Source: Pseudomonadota bacterium (GTDB taxonomy: Bacteria; Pseudomonadota; Alphaproteobacteria; Acetobacterales; Acetobacteraceae). Taken from it: a DNA stretch of 64,000 nt. The stretch lies in assembly GCA_021847995.1 (NCBI GenBank), contig JAJZNE010000137.1:45306-109305 (forward strand). The letters run 5' to 3'. How positions within the stretch are numbered: position 1 is the stretch's first letter; each line of letters starts with the position of its first letter. A program made the translations under genes and the position numbers. The notes under the pieces are model-generated. The model did no database searches and was not told the DNA's origin. It saw only the letters and a list, made by a program, of their open reading frames with translations. Positions 17,397-25,326 of this stretch are shown one piece after another.

Positions 17397-18317
17397 TCAC
17401 GGGTCCATGTGGGAGAACATGGTTCGCCCGGCAACCGGCAGCGTCGCCCGCAGGATGGTGCCGCTTTCCGACTCCGTGATGTACAGCGTCCTGCGGTCGG
17501 CACCGCCATAGGCGACGTTGGTGGTCAGCAGACCGGCGCATGAGCGGATCCGGTACAGCGGCTGGCCGAGACGGTCGAATACCCAGACGGCGCCGAGCCC
17601 GGCATGCGCCACCACGAGACTGCCTGCTTCGTCCACGGCGAGACCATCGGGGCCGCCAAGGCTGCCCGACAACTGGATGAAGATGCCGACCTTGGTGGTG
17701 CTGCCATCGGGCAGCAGCGGCACCCGCCAGACCGCGTTGCCGCGCGTGACGGCGACGAACAGCGCGGTTTCCTCAGGATTGGCGACAAGCCCGTTGGGGC
17801 TCAGGAACGTGTCGGCCAGCAGTTCGAGCCGCCCCGCCGCCGTCAGCCGGTAGAGGCGCCCGGTGGGATCATGCAGCCCGGTCTGGCCCTGATCGGTGAA
17901 ATAGAGATCGCCGTTGGCTGCGAAGAACAGATCGTTCACGCCCTTCAGCCGCTCGCTCCAGCGGCGTTGCAGCAACGGTGTCACCTGCCCGCTGGCGGGA
18001 TCGAGCAGCATGATGCCGTGCTTGTAATCGGTGATGAAGATGCGCCCGTCGCGATGGATCTTCAGGCCGTTCGGTTCGCCGTCGTACTCGGCGACGAGCG
18101 TGAAGCTGCCTTCTGCCGACACGCGGAAGATGCGGCCGAACGGAATGTCGGTGACATAGAGGTTGCCGCTGCGGTCGAAGGACGGCCCCTCCAGGAACGA
18201 GTGCAGGTCCTGGCCGCCGCGGTTGGCGTCGCTCCAGAGGGTGGGCCGGGGCCGCCGGAACGGCGCCGGCAGTTCGGCAAATACTTCGGTCTCGATCACG
18301 GCAGGCGGTGCAAACAC
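17397..18317 (-). CDS. SMP-30/gluconolactonase-family protein (1 of 2)
   Basis: 306 residues of the six-bladed beta-propeller lactonase fold. Family motifs include LEGPSFDRSGNLYVTDI (~42-58), EYDGEPNGLKIHRDG (~77-91), GVNDLFFAANGDLYFTDQG (~126-144) and FLSPNGLVANPEETALFVA; the Glu/Asn/Asp positions would hold the divalent metal. No signal peptide is seen. These enzymes open sugar or other lactones. It lies 52 nt downstream of the GntR regulator on the same strand and so probably belongs to that regulon. A second member is at 35089, beside the sugar-type importer. Confidence 0.85.
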   Translation of the reverse strand: MFAPPAVIETEVFAELPAPFRRPRPTLWSDANRGGQDLHSFLEGPSFDRSGNLYVTDIPFGRIFRVSAEGSFTLVAEYDGEPNGLKIHRDGRIFITDYKHGIMLLDPASGQVTPLLQRRWSERLKGVNDLFFAANGDLYFTDQGQTGLHDPTGRLYRLTAAGRLELLADTFLSPNGLVANPEETALFVAVTRGNAVWRVPLLPDGSTTKVGIFIQLSGSLGGPDGLAVDEAGSLVVAHAGLGAVWVFDRLGQPLYRIRSCAGLLTTNVAYGGADRRTLYITESESGTILRATLPVAGRTMFSHMDP

Positions 18318-18369
18318 CGGAGGTCTCCTTCCAGGACAGGCCGGGCGGCGACGGTCACCGACGCCCAGA

Positions 18370-19227
18370 TCAGGGATGAGGTTTGTCGATGGTCCGCCAC
18401 TGGCGGGTTCGGCTGCGACCGACCCGTTGCAGCTTCATGCGGTAGCTGTAGCGGTCCGGCGGGTAGAGGCCGCGGATGAACTCGACCGGTCGTCCAGCAT
18501 CGCTGATCACGGTCCGTTCGATCTTGAGCAGCGCCGCTCCGGCAGGCACGTCCAGGGCAATGGCCACACCCGGCGTCGCCGTCTCGGCCGAGATCACCTG
18601 CTCGGCATGCGTCACGGTGACACCGAGCCGTTCGAGCAGCGACAGCACCGGCTGCTCGCCCAGATCCTCGCGAGTGATGCGCGATCCGATCTCCGGCGGC
18701 AGGAAGGTGGTAAGATGCGAGATCGGCAATCCTTCCAGCCGGCGCACCCGGACGGCCATCTGCACTTCGGTGCCGCGTGCCACGGCAAGCGCGGCGGCGA
18801 CCGCGGCAGGGGCCGGGACGAACCCGTGCTCCAGCACCTCGACCCGGGTGCGGAAGCCCATGGCGAGACTGTTCTCCAGCAGACCATCGACATTCGCCAT
18901 GATCGGCGCGGTGCCGATGTCGCGGCGCACGCGCGTGCTGCGGCCCTGGGCACGCAACACGAGCCCGCGCGCCGCCAGCTCATCGAGTGCGCGGCGCACG
19001 GTGATGCGGGAGACGCCAAACGCCTGCACGAGTTCGCTCTCGCTCGGCAGCACCGCGCCTTCGGCAAGTGCGCCGCGGAAGATCGCGTCGCGCAGCGCGA
19101 GATACACCTGGCGGTAAAGCGGCGCGGCGCTGTCGCGCAGCGCCGCCGCGGCCGCGAAACCGACCCCTGTCCGATCCGCCGCCGCCGCGTCCTGCGCCCT
19201 CTGCCGCGCCACCTGACGTTTCAGCAT
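18370..19227 (-). CDS. GntR-family regulator, HutC type with UTRA domain
   Basis: 285 residues. After a ~30-residue leader, a GntR winged helix (LYRQVYLALRDAIFRG, then SESELVQAFGVSRITVRRAL, ~37-105) precedes a UTRA effector domain (~120-275). HutC-type regulators usually repress catabolic genes until a small ligand binds. The gene is divergent from the large catabolic operon. An operator-like block at 19240-19258 recurs at 31159-31177 ahead of the sugar-type importer, so this protein most likely controls both. Its own start lies 12 nt from the block, implying autoregulation. The ligand is unknown. Confidence 0.9.
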   Translation of the reverse strand: MLKRQVARQRAQDAAAADRTGVGFAAAAALRDSAAPLYRQVYLALRDAIFRGALAEGAVLPSESELVQAFGVSRITVRRALDELAARGLVLRAQGRSTRVRRDIGTAPIMANVDGLLENSLAMGFRTRVEVLEHGFVPAPAAVAAALAVARGTEVQMAVRVRRLEGLPISHLTTFLPPEIGSRITREDLGEQPVLSLLERLGVTVTHAEQVISAETATPGVAIALDVPAGAALLKIERTVISDAGRPVEFIRGLYPPDRYSYRMKLQRVGRSRTRQWRTIDKPHP

Positions 19228-19239
19228 CTCCTCATCTCA

Positions 19240-19291
19240 TCATACTTATCATAGCAAGTGTCTTGTCACCGGTCCAGCACCCTGTTAGCCT
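19240..19291 (+). promoter_or_regulatory. Promoter A with GntR-type operator block, catabolic operon
   Basis: Operator block TCATACTTATCATAGCAAG (19240-19258), with a TCATA direct repeat and the dyad CAAG-TGT-CTTG, overlaps a -35 box TTGTCA (19263-19268). A 17-nt spacer and -10 TAGCCT (19286-19291) follow. The same arrangement with the same spacing occurs at 31159-31210. It lies between divergent gntR and the isochorismatase-family gene (ATG 19347). Confidence 0.75.
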
Positions 19292-19346
19292 GATCTTCCC
19301 ATGGGGGTCCAGTGCTGCCCTGGGCCGTCGGGAAGGGGGGCGTAGG

Positions 19347-19997
19347 ATGCGTCGGATCCAGGGTGTCGAGGTGCGCGACACATTGCAGGAACTGCTCGAC
19401 CCGCCCACCACCGCGCTGCTGGTCGTCGATGTGCAGAACGATTTCTGCCACCCCGACGGCCATTTCGCGCGCCACGGCAAGGACGTCTCGCGTATCCAGG
19501 CGATGCTGCCGGGACTGGTCGGGTTCGTTGCCGCCGCCCAGTCCTGCGGCATCAGGACGTTCTTCATCCGTCAGGCGACGCTGCCGAACGGTCGCAGCGA
19601 CTCGCCGGCGTGGCTGCGCTTCAAATGCCGCGACGGCAAAAGCCCGGACTATACGCTGCCGGGAAGCTGGGGCTGGCACCTCGTCGATGGGCTGCACATC
19701 CGTCCCGAAGACTGGGACATCGCGAAATTCCGGCCGGACGCCTTCGTCAGCACGCCGCTCGATGCGCTGTTGCGTGCCAACCGGGTCGAGACCACGGTCA
19801 TCCTCGGCACCACCACCGAGGGTTGCATCGAATCGACCGTGCGCGGCGCGTCGTACCACGACTATTATGTCGTGGTGGTGAGTGATCTCGTGCAAAGCCC
19901 CAATCCGGTGCTGCATGATGGCAGCATGCGCCTGTTCGGGGCGCGCTATCCGCTCGCCACGTCCGCCGAAATTCTGTCGCTGTGGCGGCACGGATGA
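19347..19997 (+). CDS. Isochorismatase-family cysteine hydrolase
   Basis: 216 residues. The family triad is visible: Asp28 (LLVVDVQNDFCHPDGHF), Lys127 (DIAKFRPDAF) and nucleophile Cys160 (LGTTTEGCIESTVRGAS). Members hydrolyse amide or carbamoyl bonds (nicotinamidase, RutB ureidoacrylate hydrolase, NicF maleamate hydrolase, N-carbamoyl hydrolases), so release of ammonia from a half-amide or ureido acid is the best guess here. A strong GGAAGGGGGG ribosome site precedes ATG 19347. It is the first gene of the GntR-controlled operon and overlaps the next gene by 4 nt. Confidence 0.88.
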   Translation: MRRIQGVEVRDTLQELLDPPTTALLVVDVQNDFCHPDGHFARHGKDVSRIQAMLPGLVGFVAAAQSCGIRTFFIRQATLPNGRSDSPAWLRFKCRDGKSPDYTLPGSWGWHLVDGLHIRPEDWDIAKFRPDAFVSTPLDALLRANRVETTVILGTTTEGCIESTVRGASYHDYYVVVVSDLVQSPNPVLHDGSMRLFGARYPLATSAEILSLWRHG

Positions 19998-20965
19998 CGC
20001 AGGTGCCCCCACCCTCCGAACTGCCGCCGGCCCTGCGACCGGCGCCCGGGCGCAACCGTCGCTTCGCCGCGGGGCTCGCCGCCGGCGGCACCATCGTCGC
20101 CCCGGGGGCCTATGACTGCATCACCGCCCGGCTGGTGGAGAAGGCCGGCTTTCCGGCCGTCTATGTCACCGGCTCCGGCGTGTCCATGAGCCTGCTCGGC
20201 GCGCCCGACATCGGCGTCGTCTCGTTCAGCGAAGTGCTGGAGCGGATCACGCGGATCGCCGATATCGTGTCGATTCCCATCATCGCCGACGCCGACACCG
20301 GCTATGGCGGAACAGTCAACATCTTCCGTACCGTCCGCGAGCTGGAACGCGCCGGCGTCAGTGCGATCCAGATCGAGGATCAGGAATGGCCCAAGCGCTG
20401 CGGACATGAACCTGGCCGGCGCGTCGTTTCCACCGCTGCGATGGAGGCGCGAATCCGCGCTGCCGTAGCCGCCCGGCACGATCCGGACTGCAAGATCATC
20501 GCCCGCACCGACGCCCGCACCGATGAGGGGATCGACGCTGCGATCGCGCGGATGCGCTGCTACCGAGCCGCCGGTGCCGATATCCTGTTCGTCGAATCGC
20601 CGGAGAGCCGCGAGGAGCTGGCACGCATCGTGCGCGAGGTGCCGGGGCCGCACGTCGCGAACATGGTCGAGGGCGGCCGCACCCCCGTCCTCGACGTTGC
20701 TGCATTGCAGGAGCTGGGTTTCCGCATCGTCATCTTCCCCAATTCACTGACCCGCCTGTTTGCCGCCGCAGGCCGCGACCTGCTCGACGCGCTCGCTACC
20801 AGCGGAACGACGGCCGGCTTCCGCGGTCCCATGCTGGACCATCGTCAGCTCTGGGATCTGTTCGATAACGCCGACTGGGTCGGGCTGGCCGACCGGTTCG
20901 ATCCACCACGTGCCACGCCCGCCACCTCCGCCTCGACCACCACCTCGCCGAACCGGGCCGCCTGA
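19994..20965 (+). CDS. Isocitrate lyase/PEP mutase superfamily lyase (1 of 2), PrpB/Dml-like
   Basis: 323 residues of the ICL/PEPM TIM barrel. Visible active-site features are PGAYDCITARLVEKAGF (~37-53), the Mg-binding IIADADTGYGG (Asp99/Asp101), IQIEDQEWPKRCGH with catalytic Cys136 and IIARTDAR. Family reactions cleave 2-methylisocitrate, 2,3-dimethylmalate or oxaloacetate. The intact KRCGH loop argues for a true C-C lyase rather than a phosphonate mutase. It overlaps the hydrolase gene by 4 nt (ATGA). The C-terminal ~20 residues are a low-complexity Ala/Thr/Ser tail. The substrate is inferred only as a substituted malate. Confidence 0.88.
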   Translation: MTQVPPPSELPPALRPAPGRNRRFAAGLAAGGTIVAPGAYDCITARLVEKAGFPAVYVTGSGVSMSLLGAPDIGVVSFSEVLERITRIADIVSIPIIADADTGYGGTVNIFRTVRELERAGVSAIQIEDQEWPKRCGHEPGRRVVSTAAMEARIRAAVAARHDPDCKIIARTDARTDEGIDAAIARMRCYRAAGADILFVESPESREELARIVREVPGPHVANMVEGGRTPVLDVAALQELGFRIVIFPNSLTRLFAAAGRDLLDALATSGTTAGFRGPMLDHRQLWDLFDNADWVGLADRFDPPRATPATSASTTTSPNRAA

Positions 20966-20977
20966 CACGGGGGGACG

Positions 20978-21877
20978 ATGAGCGATCCCGATCGCTTCGC
21001 CTATTTGCCGATCACCGGGCGACCGCTGCTGCGCTGGCCCGGCAATGCGCGAGTCGCGGTGTGGGTGTGCCCGAATATCGAGCATTACGAATTCCTGCCC
21101 GGCCGGCCGCGTGTGCGCGATCCGTGGCCGCGCACGCCGCACCCCGACATCCTGGGCTACGGCAGCAAGGACTACGGCAACCGCGTCGGGCTTTGGCGCA
21201 TGTTCGAGGTGATGGACCGCTTCGGGGTGCGCTGCACCGTCTCGCTCAACCTCGCCAACTTCGAACACTATCCGGAAATCCTGGAAGCCTGCGAGCGCCG
21301 CGGGTGGGACTACATGTGCCACGGCATCTACAACACCCAGTACCTGTGGGGGCTGGAACGCGACGAGGAGGCGGATTTCGTCGCCGAATGCGTCGCCACC
21401 TTTCGCCGCCTGACCGGCCGGCGGCTGGCCGGCTGGTTCTCGCCGGCGGCGTCGCACACCCTCAACACGCCCGACCTGGTGGCGGCAGCGGGGATAAAGT
21501 ACTATTGCGACTTCTACCATGACGACCAGCCGTTTCCGATCCGCGTTCGCTCCGGCCGCCTGATCTCGCTGCCCTACCAGATGGACCTCAACGACGCGGT
21601 GCTCCAGGCCGGCGCCGCGGAGGGGGCGGAATTCCTGACCATCGCGCGCGACATGTTCGACACGCTCCATGCCGAGGGCGCCGAGCAGGCGCGCGTCATG
21701 TGCCTTGCCATTCATCCCTACATCATGGGCCGGCCACACCGGCATCGGTATCTCGCCGAAGCGCTCGAATATATCTGCGGCCATGCCGGCGTCTGGCTGG
21801 CAACCGGCGAGGAGATCGCCGACTGGTATTATCAGTACGCCTACGACGGCGTTGTCGCCGCCGGCGGGGGGCACTGA
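20978..21877 (+). CDS. NodB/PuuE-fold hydrolase (polysaccharide deacetylase family), copy 1
   Basis: 299 residues of the polysaccharide-deacetylase/PuuE fold, no signal peptide, so cytoplasmic. Stretches shared with PuuE-type allantoinases and cyclic imidases are DYGNRVGLWRMFEVMDRFG, LANFEHYPEILEACERRGWD, MCHGIYNTQYL and GWFSPAASHTLNTPDL. The absence of an export signal and the catabolic setting favour hydrolysis of a ring C-N bond (allantoin, hydantoin or imide) over glycan deacetylation. A second, diverged copy follows after 1 nt, so the two may form a hetero-oligomer or act on successive substrates. Confidence 0.82.
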   Translation: MSDPDRFAYLPITGRPLLRWPGNARVAVWVCPNIEHYEFLPGRPRVRDPWPRTPHPDILGYGSKDYGNRVGLWRMFEVMDRFGVRCTVSLNLANFEHYPEILEACERRGWDYMCHGIYNTQYLWGLERDEEADFVAECVATFRRLTGRRLAGWFSPAASHTLNTPDLVAAAGIKYYCDFYHDDQPFPIRVRSGRLISLPYQMDLNDAVLQAGAAEGAEFLTIARDMFDTLHAEGAEQARVMCLAIHPYIMGRPHRHRYLAEALEYICGHAGVWLATGEEIADWYYQYAYDGVVAAGGGH

Positions 21878-21878
21878 G

Positions 21879-22784
21879 ATGCCGGGGCCGCGGCGGCGGG
21901 GTATGGACCACGATATCTATCCGTTCCTGCCGCTGCCGGCCCGCACACCGCTGACGCTGCCGGGTGGCGCGCACACCGCGTTCTTCATCCTGCTGCACGT
22001 CGAATACCGCGAACTCACGCCGCCCTCCGACGCCTGGCGCGACCCACGCTTCCGGGGTGAGTTCGGCGATTTCGTCCCCGAATACCGCACCTGGACCTAC
22101 CGCGAATACGGCAACCGCGTCGGCATCTTCCGCGTGCTCGATGTGCTCGACCGTTTCGCCCTGCCGGTGACGGCGGCGGTGAACGCGCTGGCGGCAGAGC
22201 GTTATCCGGCGGTGATTGCGGCACTGCGCGAACGCGGCTGCGAGCCGGTGGCGCATGGTCTGTCGGCGGCGCAGATGATCACCAGCCGCATGGACGAGGC
22301 CGCGGAACGCGCCCATATCCAACGCTCCCGCGCGATGCTTGCCGAGGCCTGGGGCACGATGCCGCGCGGCTGGCTCGGACAGGATTTCGGCGTCACCGCG
22401 CGCACCAGCCGCCTGCTCGCGGCCCTCGGCTTCGACTATACGCTCGACTGGCCGAACGACGAAGCTCCCTATTGGCACAACCCGGACCGCTCGCTGGTCG
22501 CGGTCCCAGCCCAGCCGGATTGGGACGACGTGCAGACATTCTGGCTGCGCCGGGTACCGGTTCAGCGCTTCGCCACCCTGGTCGGGGATGCCCTCGACCG
22601 GCTGCGCGAAGAACCGGGTGGCGGGCGTGTCCTCGGCATCGGCCTGCATCCGTGGATGATCGGCGCACCGCATCGCATTCGCTATCTCGCCGAGACATTG
22701 CAGCAGGTGGCCGCGCGATCCGGGGTGCTGGCGGCCACCGCAGGACAGATCGCGGACTGGTTCCGGGAAGGCGGGACGTCATGA
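21879..22784 (+). CDS. NodB/PuuE-fold hydrolase, copy 2 (diverged)
   Basis: 301 residues, same fold and length as its neighbour, sharing REYGNRVGIFRVLDVLDRF, ALRERGCEPVAHGLS and IGLHPWMIGAPHRIRYLAETL (compare LAIHPYIMGRPHRHRYLAEAL in copy 1), so the two are paralogues. The first ATG at 21879 lies 1 nt after the stop of copy 1; a second in-frame ATG at 21903 (MDHDIYPF) is also possible. The expected metal/active-site stretches differ between the copies (CHGIYNTQ against AHGLSAAQ), suggesting divided roles. It overlaps the DUF4387 gene by 4 nt. Cyclic-imide or ureide hydrolysis is inferred. Confidence 0.8.
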   Translation: MPGPRRRGMDHDIYPFLPLPARTPLTLPGGAHTAFFILLHVEYRELTPPSDAWRDPRFRGEFGDFVPEYRTWTYREYGNRVGIFRVLDVLDRFALPVTAAVNALAAERYPAVIAALRERGCEPVAHGLSAAQMITSRMDEAAERAHIQRSRAMLAEAWGTMPRGWLGQDFGVTARTSRLLAALGFDYTLDWPNDEAPYWHNPDRSLVAVPAQPDWDDVQTFWLRRVPVQRFATLVGDALDRLREEPGGGRVLGIGLHPWMIGAPHRIRYLAETLQQVAARSGVLAATAGQIADWFREGGTS

Positions 22785-23083
22785 AACTGCGCGAGATGGC
22801 ATCGGTGCTGCGCAGCAAGAATGCCGGGCCGCTGACGCTCACCGTCGATATCCTGTTCGCCAGCGCCGAGGATTACGCGCGGGCGACCGCCTCGCCGCAG
22901 CTCAGCGCGCCGGCGGTGGCAAAGGCCTACGGCGTTGCGCCGACGGTGGTCGAACTCCTGCCTGTGCCGCAGGCGCTGGCGGTGAAGATCAATCTGCCGC
23001 GTCCGATCGTCGCCGGCAGCCCCGGCGACCGTGACGTATATGGGGCGCAGCAGCACGTGCCGCTGCTGGATCTCGACATATGA
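22781..23083 (+). CDS. DUF4387 small protein
   Basis: 100 residues matching the DUF4387 pattern: LREMASVLRSKNAGPLTLTVDI at the start, VAKAYGV and ALAVKINLPRPIVAGSPGDRD mid-late and YGAQQHVPLL near the end. No catalytic residues stand out. DUF4387 is regularly paired with, or fused to, DUF1446/AtuA-type proteins, and that is the arrangement here: a 4-nt overlap with the AtuA-like gene at 23080. It is probably a small subunit of that enzyme. The function is unknown. Confidence 0.85.
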   Translation: MKLREMASVLRSKNAGPLTLTVDILFASAEDYARATASPQLSAPAVAKAYGVAPTVVELLPVPQALAVKINLPRPIVAGSPGDRDVYGAQQHVPLLDLDI

Positions 23084-24462
23084 GCGCGCTCGACCGCCTG
23101 CGCGCCCGGCATCGGTCGCCGACGGCGCCGTTGCTGGCGCTGTCGGCGTCGGGGCAGCTCGGATACGGCATTCCCGAGCCCGCCTTCACCGCCGGGCTTG
23201 CGCGGCGCCCGGACTTCATCGGCTGCGACATGGGTTCGGTGGATCCGGGGCCGTATTACCTCGGCGCAGGCAGGATGGCGACCAATCCCGAGGTGACGCG
23301 GCGGGATTTGCGCCTTGTGCTGACCGGCGCGCGCCGGCTGGACGTGCCGCTGCTGCTCGGCACCGCCGGCACCGCCGGCGCCGAACCCCATCTGGCGGCA
23401 ACACTCGCGATGATCCGCGACATCGCCGCCGCGGAGGGGCTTCATTTCCGCCTTGCCAGCATCCGTGCCGACATTCCCCCTGCCGTGGTGGCAACGGCGC
23501 AGGCAGAGGGCCGGCTGCATCCGCTCGGCCCGTGCCCGACGCCCACCGGCGATGAGATCATGCGCAGCCGCATCGTCGGACAGATGGGCGTCGAGGCGTT
23601 TTCCCGCGCGCTGGCAACCGGTGCCGATGTGGTGATTGCCGGGCGCGCGTGCGACACGGCCGTGTTCGCCGCCATTCCCCATCTCCTCGGCTACCCCATG
23701 GCGCTCGCCATGCACATGGCAAAGATCATCGAATGCACGTCCATCTGCTGTGTTCCCGGCGGGCGTGATGCAATGCTCGGCGAGCTCAACCACGACGGCT
23801 TCGTGCTGGAAAGCATGAACCCGGTGCGTCACGCCACGCCGACCTCGGTCGCCGCCCACAGCCTCTATGAGCAGTCCGATCCGTTCGGCGTTGCCGAGCC
23901 GGAAGGTCTGCTGCGCCTCGATCATGTCCAATACACCGCGCTCGATGCCCACCGCACGAGGGTCAGCGGCGCAACCTGGCAGCCGGCGACCGCGCTGCGC
24001 GTGAAGATCGAGGGCGCACTGTGGGAAGGCGAGCGCGCGGTGCTGCTCGCCGGCAGTGCCGACCCCGGCTTCATCGCCGCGATCGACGAGATCCTGGCCG
24101 CGGTCGAGGTCACGGCGCGCCGCCTGTTCCCGCATGAGTTCCGGCTGTTTCCCCGCATCTATGGCCGTCACGGGGTCTCGCTGTGGTCGGATGTGACGCC
24201 CGACGCGCCGCCCCGCGAAATCTGCGTGGTGGTCGAGTGTGTGGCGCAGCAGAGCGACATCGCCATCGGCGCGCTCACCGTCTTCAAGCAGTATCTGCTC
24301 CACCACGGCTTCCGCGGCCGCCTCTCGACGGCCGGCAACGTCGCCTTTCCCCTCACTCCGCCGGAGCTTTCGGCGGGGGCCGCGTACCGGTTCAGCCTTT
24401 ATCACCTGATGGAGGTCACCGATACCGCCGGCCTGTTCCCGGTCGCGGTCGAAAATCTCTGA
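23080..24462 (+). CDS. AtuA/DUF1446-family protein
   Basis: 460 residues of the acyclic-terpene-utilisation AtuA (DUF1446) family. Typical stretches are GIPEPAFTAGLARRPDFIGCDMGSVD (~30-55), LLLGTAGTAGAEPHL (~91-105), ADVVIAGRACDTAVFAAIPHLLG (~183-205) and IYGRHGVSLWSD (~365-376). AtuA is needed for citronellol/geraniol catabolism, but its reaction is not established to my knowledge. Its coupling to DUF4387 and a place between two hydrolases and a citryl-CoA-lyase-like enzyme suggest action on an acid or acyl-CoA intermediate. No membrane segments are seen. Confidence 0.85.
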   Translation: MSALDRLRARHRSPTAPLLALSASGQLGYGIPEPAFTAGLARRPDFIGCDMGSVDPGPYYLGAGRMATNPEVTRRDLRLVLTGARRLDVPLLLGTAGTAGAEPHLAATLAMIRDIAAAEGLHFRLASIRADIPPAVVATAQAEGRLHPLGPCPTPTGDEIMRSRIVGQMGVEAFSRALATGADVVIAGRACDTAVFAAIPHLLGYPMALAMHMAKIIECTSICCVPGGRDAMLGELNHDGFVLESMNPVRHATPTSVAAHSLYEQSDPFGVAEPEGLLRLDHVQYTALDAHRTRVSGATWQPATALRVKIEGALWEGERAVLLAGSADPGFIAAIDEILAAVEVTARRLFPHEFRLFPRIYGRHGVSLWSDVTPDAPPREICVVVECVAQQSDIAIGALTVFKQYLLHHGFRGRLSTAGNVAFPLTPPELSAGAAYRFSLYHLMEVTDTAGLFPVAVENL

Positions 24463-24469
24463 GGACGCC

Positions 24470-25309
24470 ATGAACGACGATCCTGGCCATGCCGACCGGC
24501 TGATGCAGGCGACCGCGGAGTGGTGGCGGACCGGCATCACCCGGGTCGAACCGGACCGCATCCGCATCCGCGGCTATGCCATCGAGGATCTGATGGGTCG
24601 CATCGGGCTGGCCGAGATGCAGTGGCTGCTCGTGCATGGCGAACTGCCCACGCACCCGCAGGCCGCCCTGCTGGAGGCGGCGATGCTCGGCTGCGTCGAT
24701 CACGGGCCGCACGCCCCCAGCATCGCCGCCGCGCGCGTCGCGGTGACCTGCGGCGTGGCCATGAACGGCGCCCTGGCGCAGAGCGCCGGCGTGCTCGGTG
24801 ACATCCACGGCGGCGCGATCCAGCAGGCGATGGAACTCTATGCCGGCATCGCCGGCCAGCTCGGCCCCGACAGCACGCTCGACGACATCGCAGATCTCGT
24901 CGATCGCTTCGCCCGCGACTATGGCGGTTTCGTACCCGGGTTCGGCCATCGCTTCCACAGCAACGACCCGCGGACACCGCGCCTGCTGGCGCTGGCCGAA
25001 CATGCCCGGGCGGAAGGGGTCATCGGCGGGCGCTTCATGGATCTTGCGCAGCGTGTTGCAGCCGCGATCGAACACCGCAGGGGCAGGCGCATTCCGATGA
25101 ACATCGACGGCGCCGCCGCAGCGGTCTATCTGGAACTCGGCTTCGCTCCGCCGCTTGGTCGCGGGCTGCTGGTGCTGGCACGCCTGATGGGCGCAATGGC
25201 GCACGCCTGGGAACAGATGTGCCAGGGCGGGCGCATCAAGGGACCGGTGCCGAAGGATATCGGCTACCGCTACGACGGTCCGGCACCGCGCGCATTTCCG
25301 GCAAGCTGA
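24470..25309 (+). CDS. Citryl-CoA-lyase-like, short citrate-synthase-family protein
   Basis: 279 residues, much shorter than citrate synthase (~430) and close to the C-terminal citryl-CoA lyase module of ATP-citrate lyase. The catalytic set appears present: His113 (LGDIHGG), His160 (VPGFGHRFHSNDPR) and Asp213 (PMNIDGAAAA). Such proteins split citryl-CoA-type thioesters into acetyl-CoA and an oxo acid. The next gene is a CoA-transferase that could make the thioester, so the two form a logical activation-cleavage pair. The true substrate may be an alkyl-substituted citrate or malate. Confidence 0.83.
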   Translation: MNDDPGHADRLMQATAEWWRTGITRVEPDRIRIRGYAIEDLMGRIGLAEMQWLLVHGELPTHPQAALLEAAMLGCVDHGPHAPSIAAARVAVTCGVAMNGALAQSAGVLGDIHGGAIQQAMELYAGIAGQLGPDSTLDDIADLVDRFARDYGGFVPGFGHRFHSNDPRTPRLLALAEHARAEGVIGGRFMDLAQRVAAAIEHRRGRRIPMNIDGAAAAVYLELGFAPPLGRGLLVLARLMGAMAHAWEQMCQGGRIKGPVPKDIGYRYDGPAPRAFPAS

Positions 25310-25326
25310 CCAGGGAACGGACCACG

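Noticed and set aside
14846..17509. Long minus-strand open frame (887 codons) antisense to dabA
   Set aside because: Arg/Gly/His/Pro-rich composition without any domain; it is the complementary-frame shadow of a clearly coding GC-rich gene.
23080..24462. AtuA-like gene as evidence for terpene (citronellol/geraniol) catabolism
   Set aside because: None of the other atu genes (AtuC-F carboxylase, citronellyl-CoA dehydrogenase) is present, so a terpene pathway is not supported.
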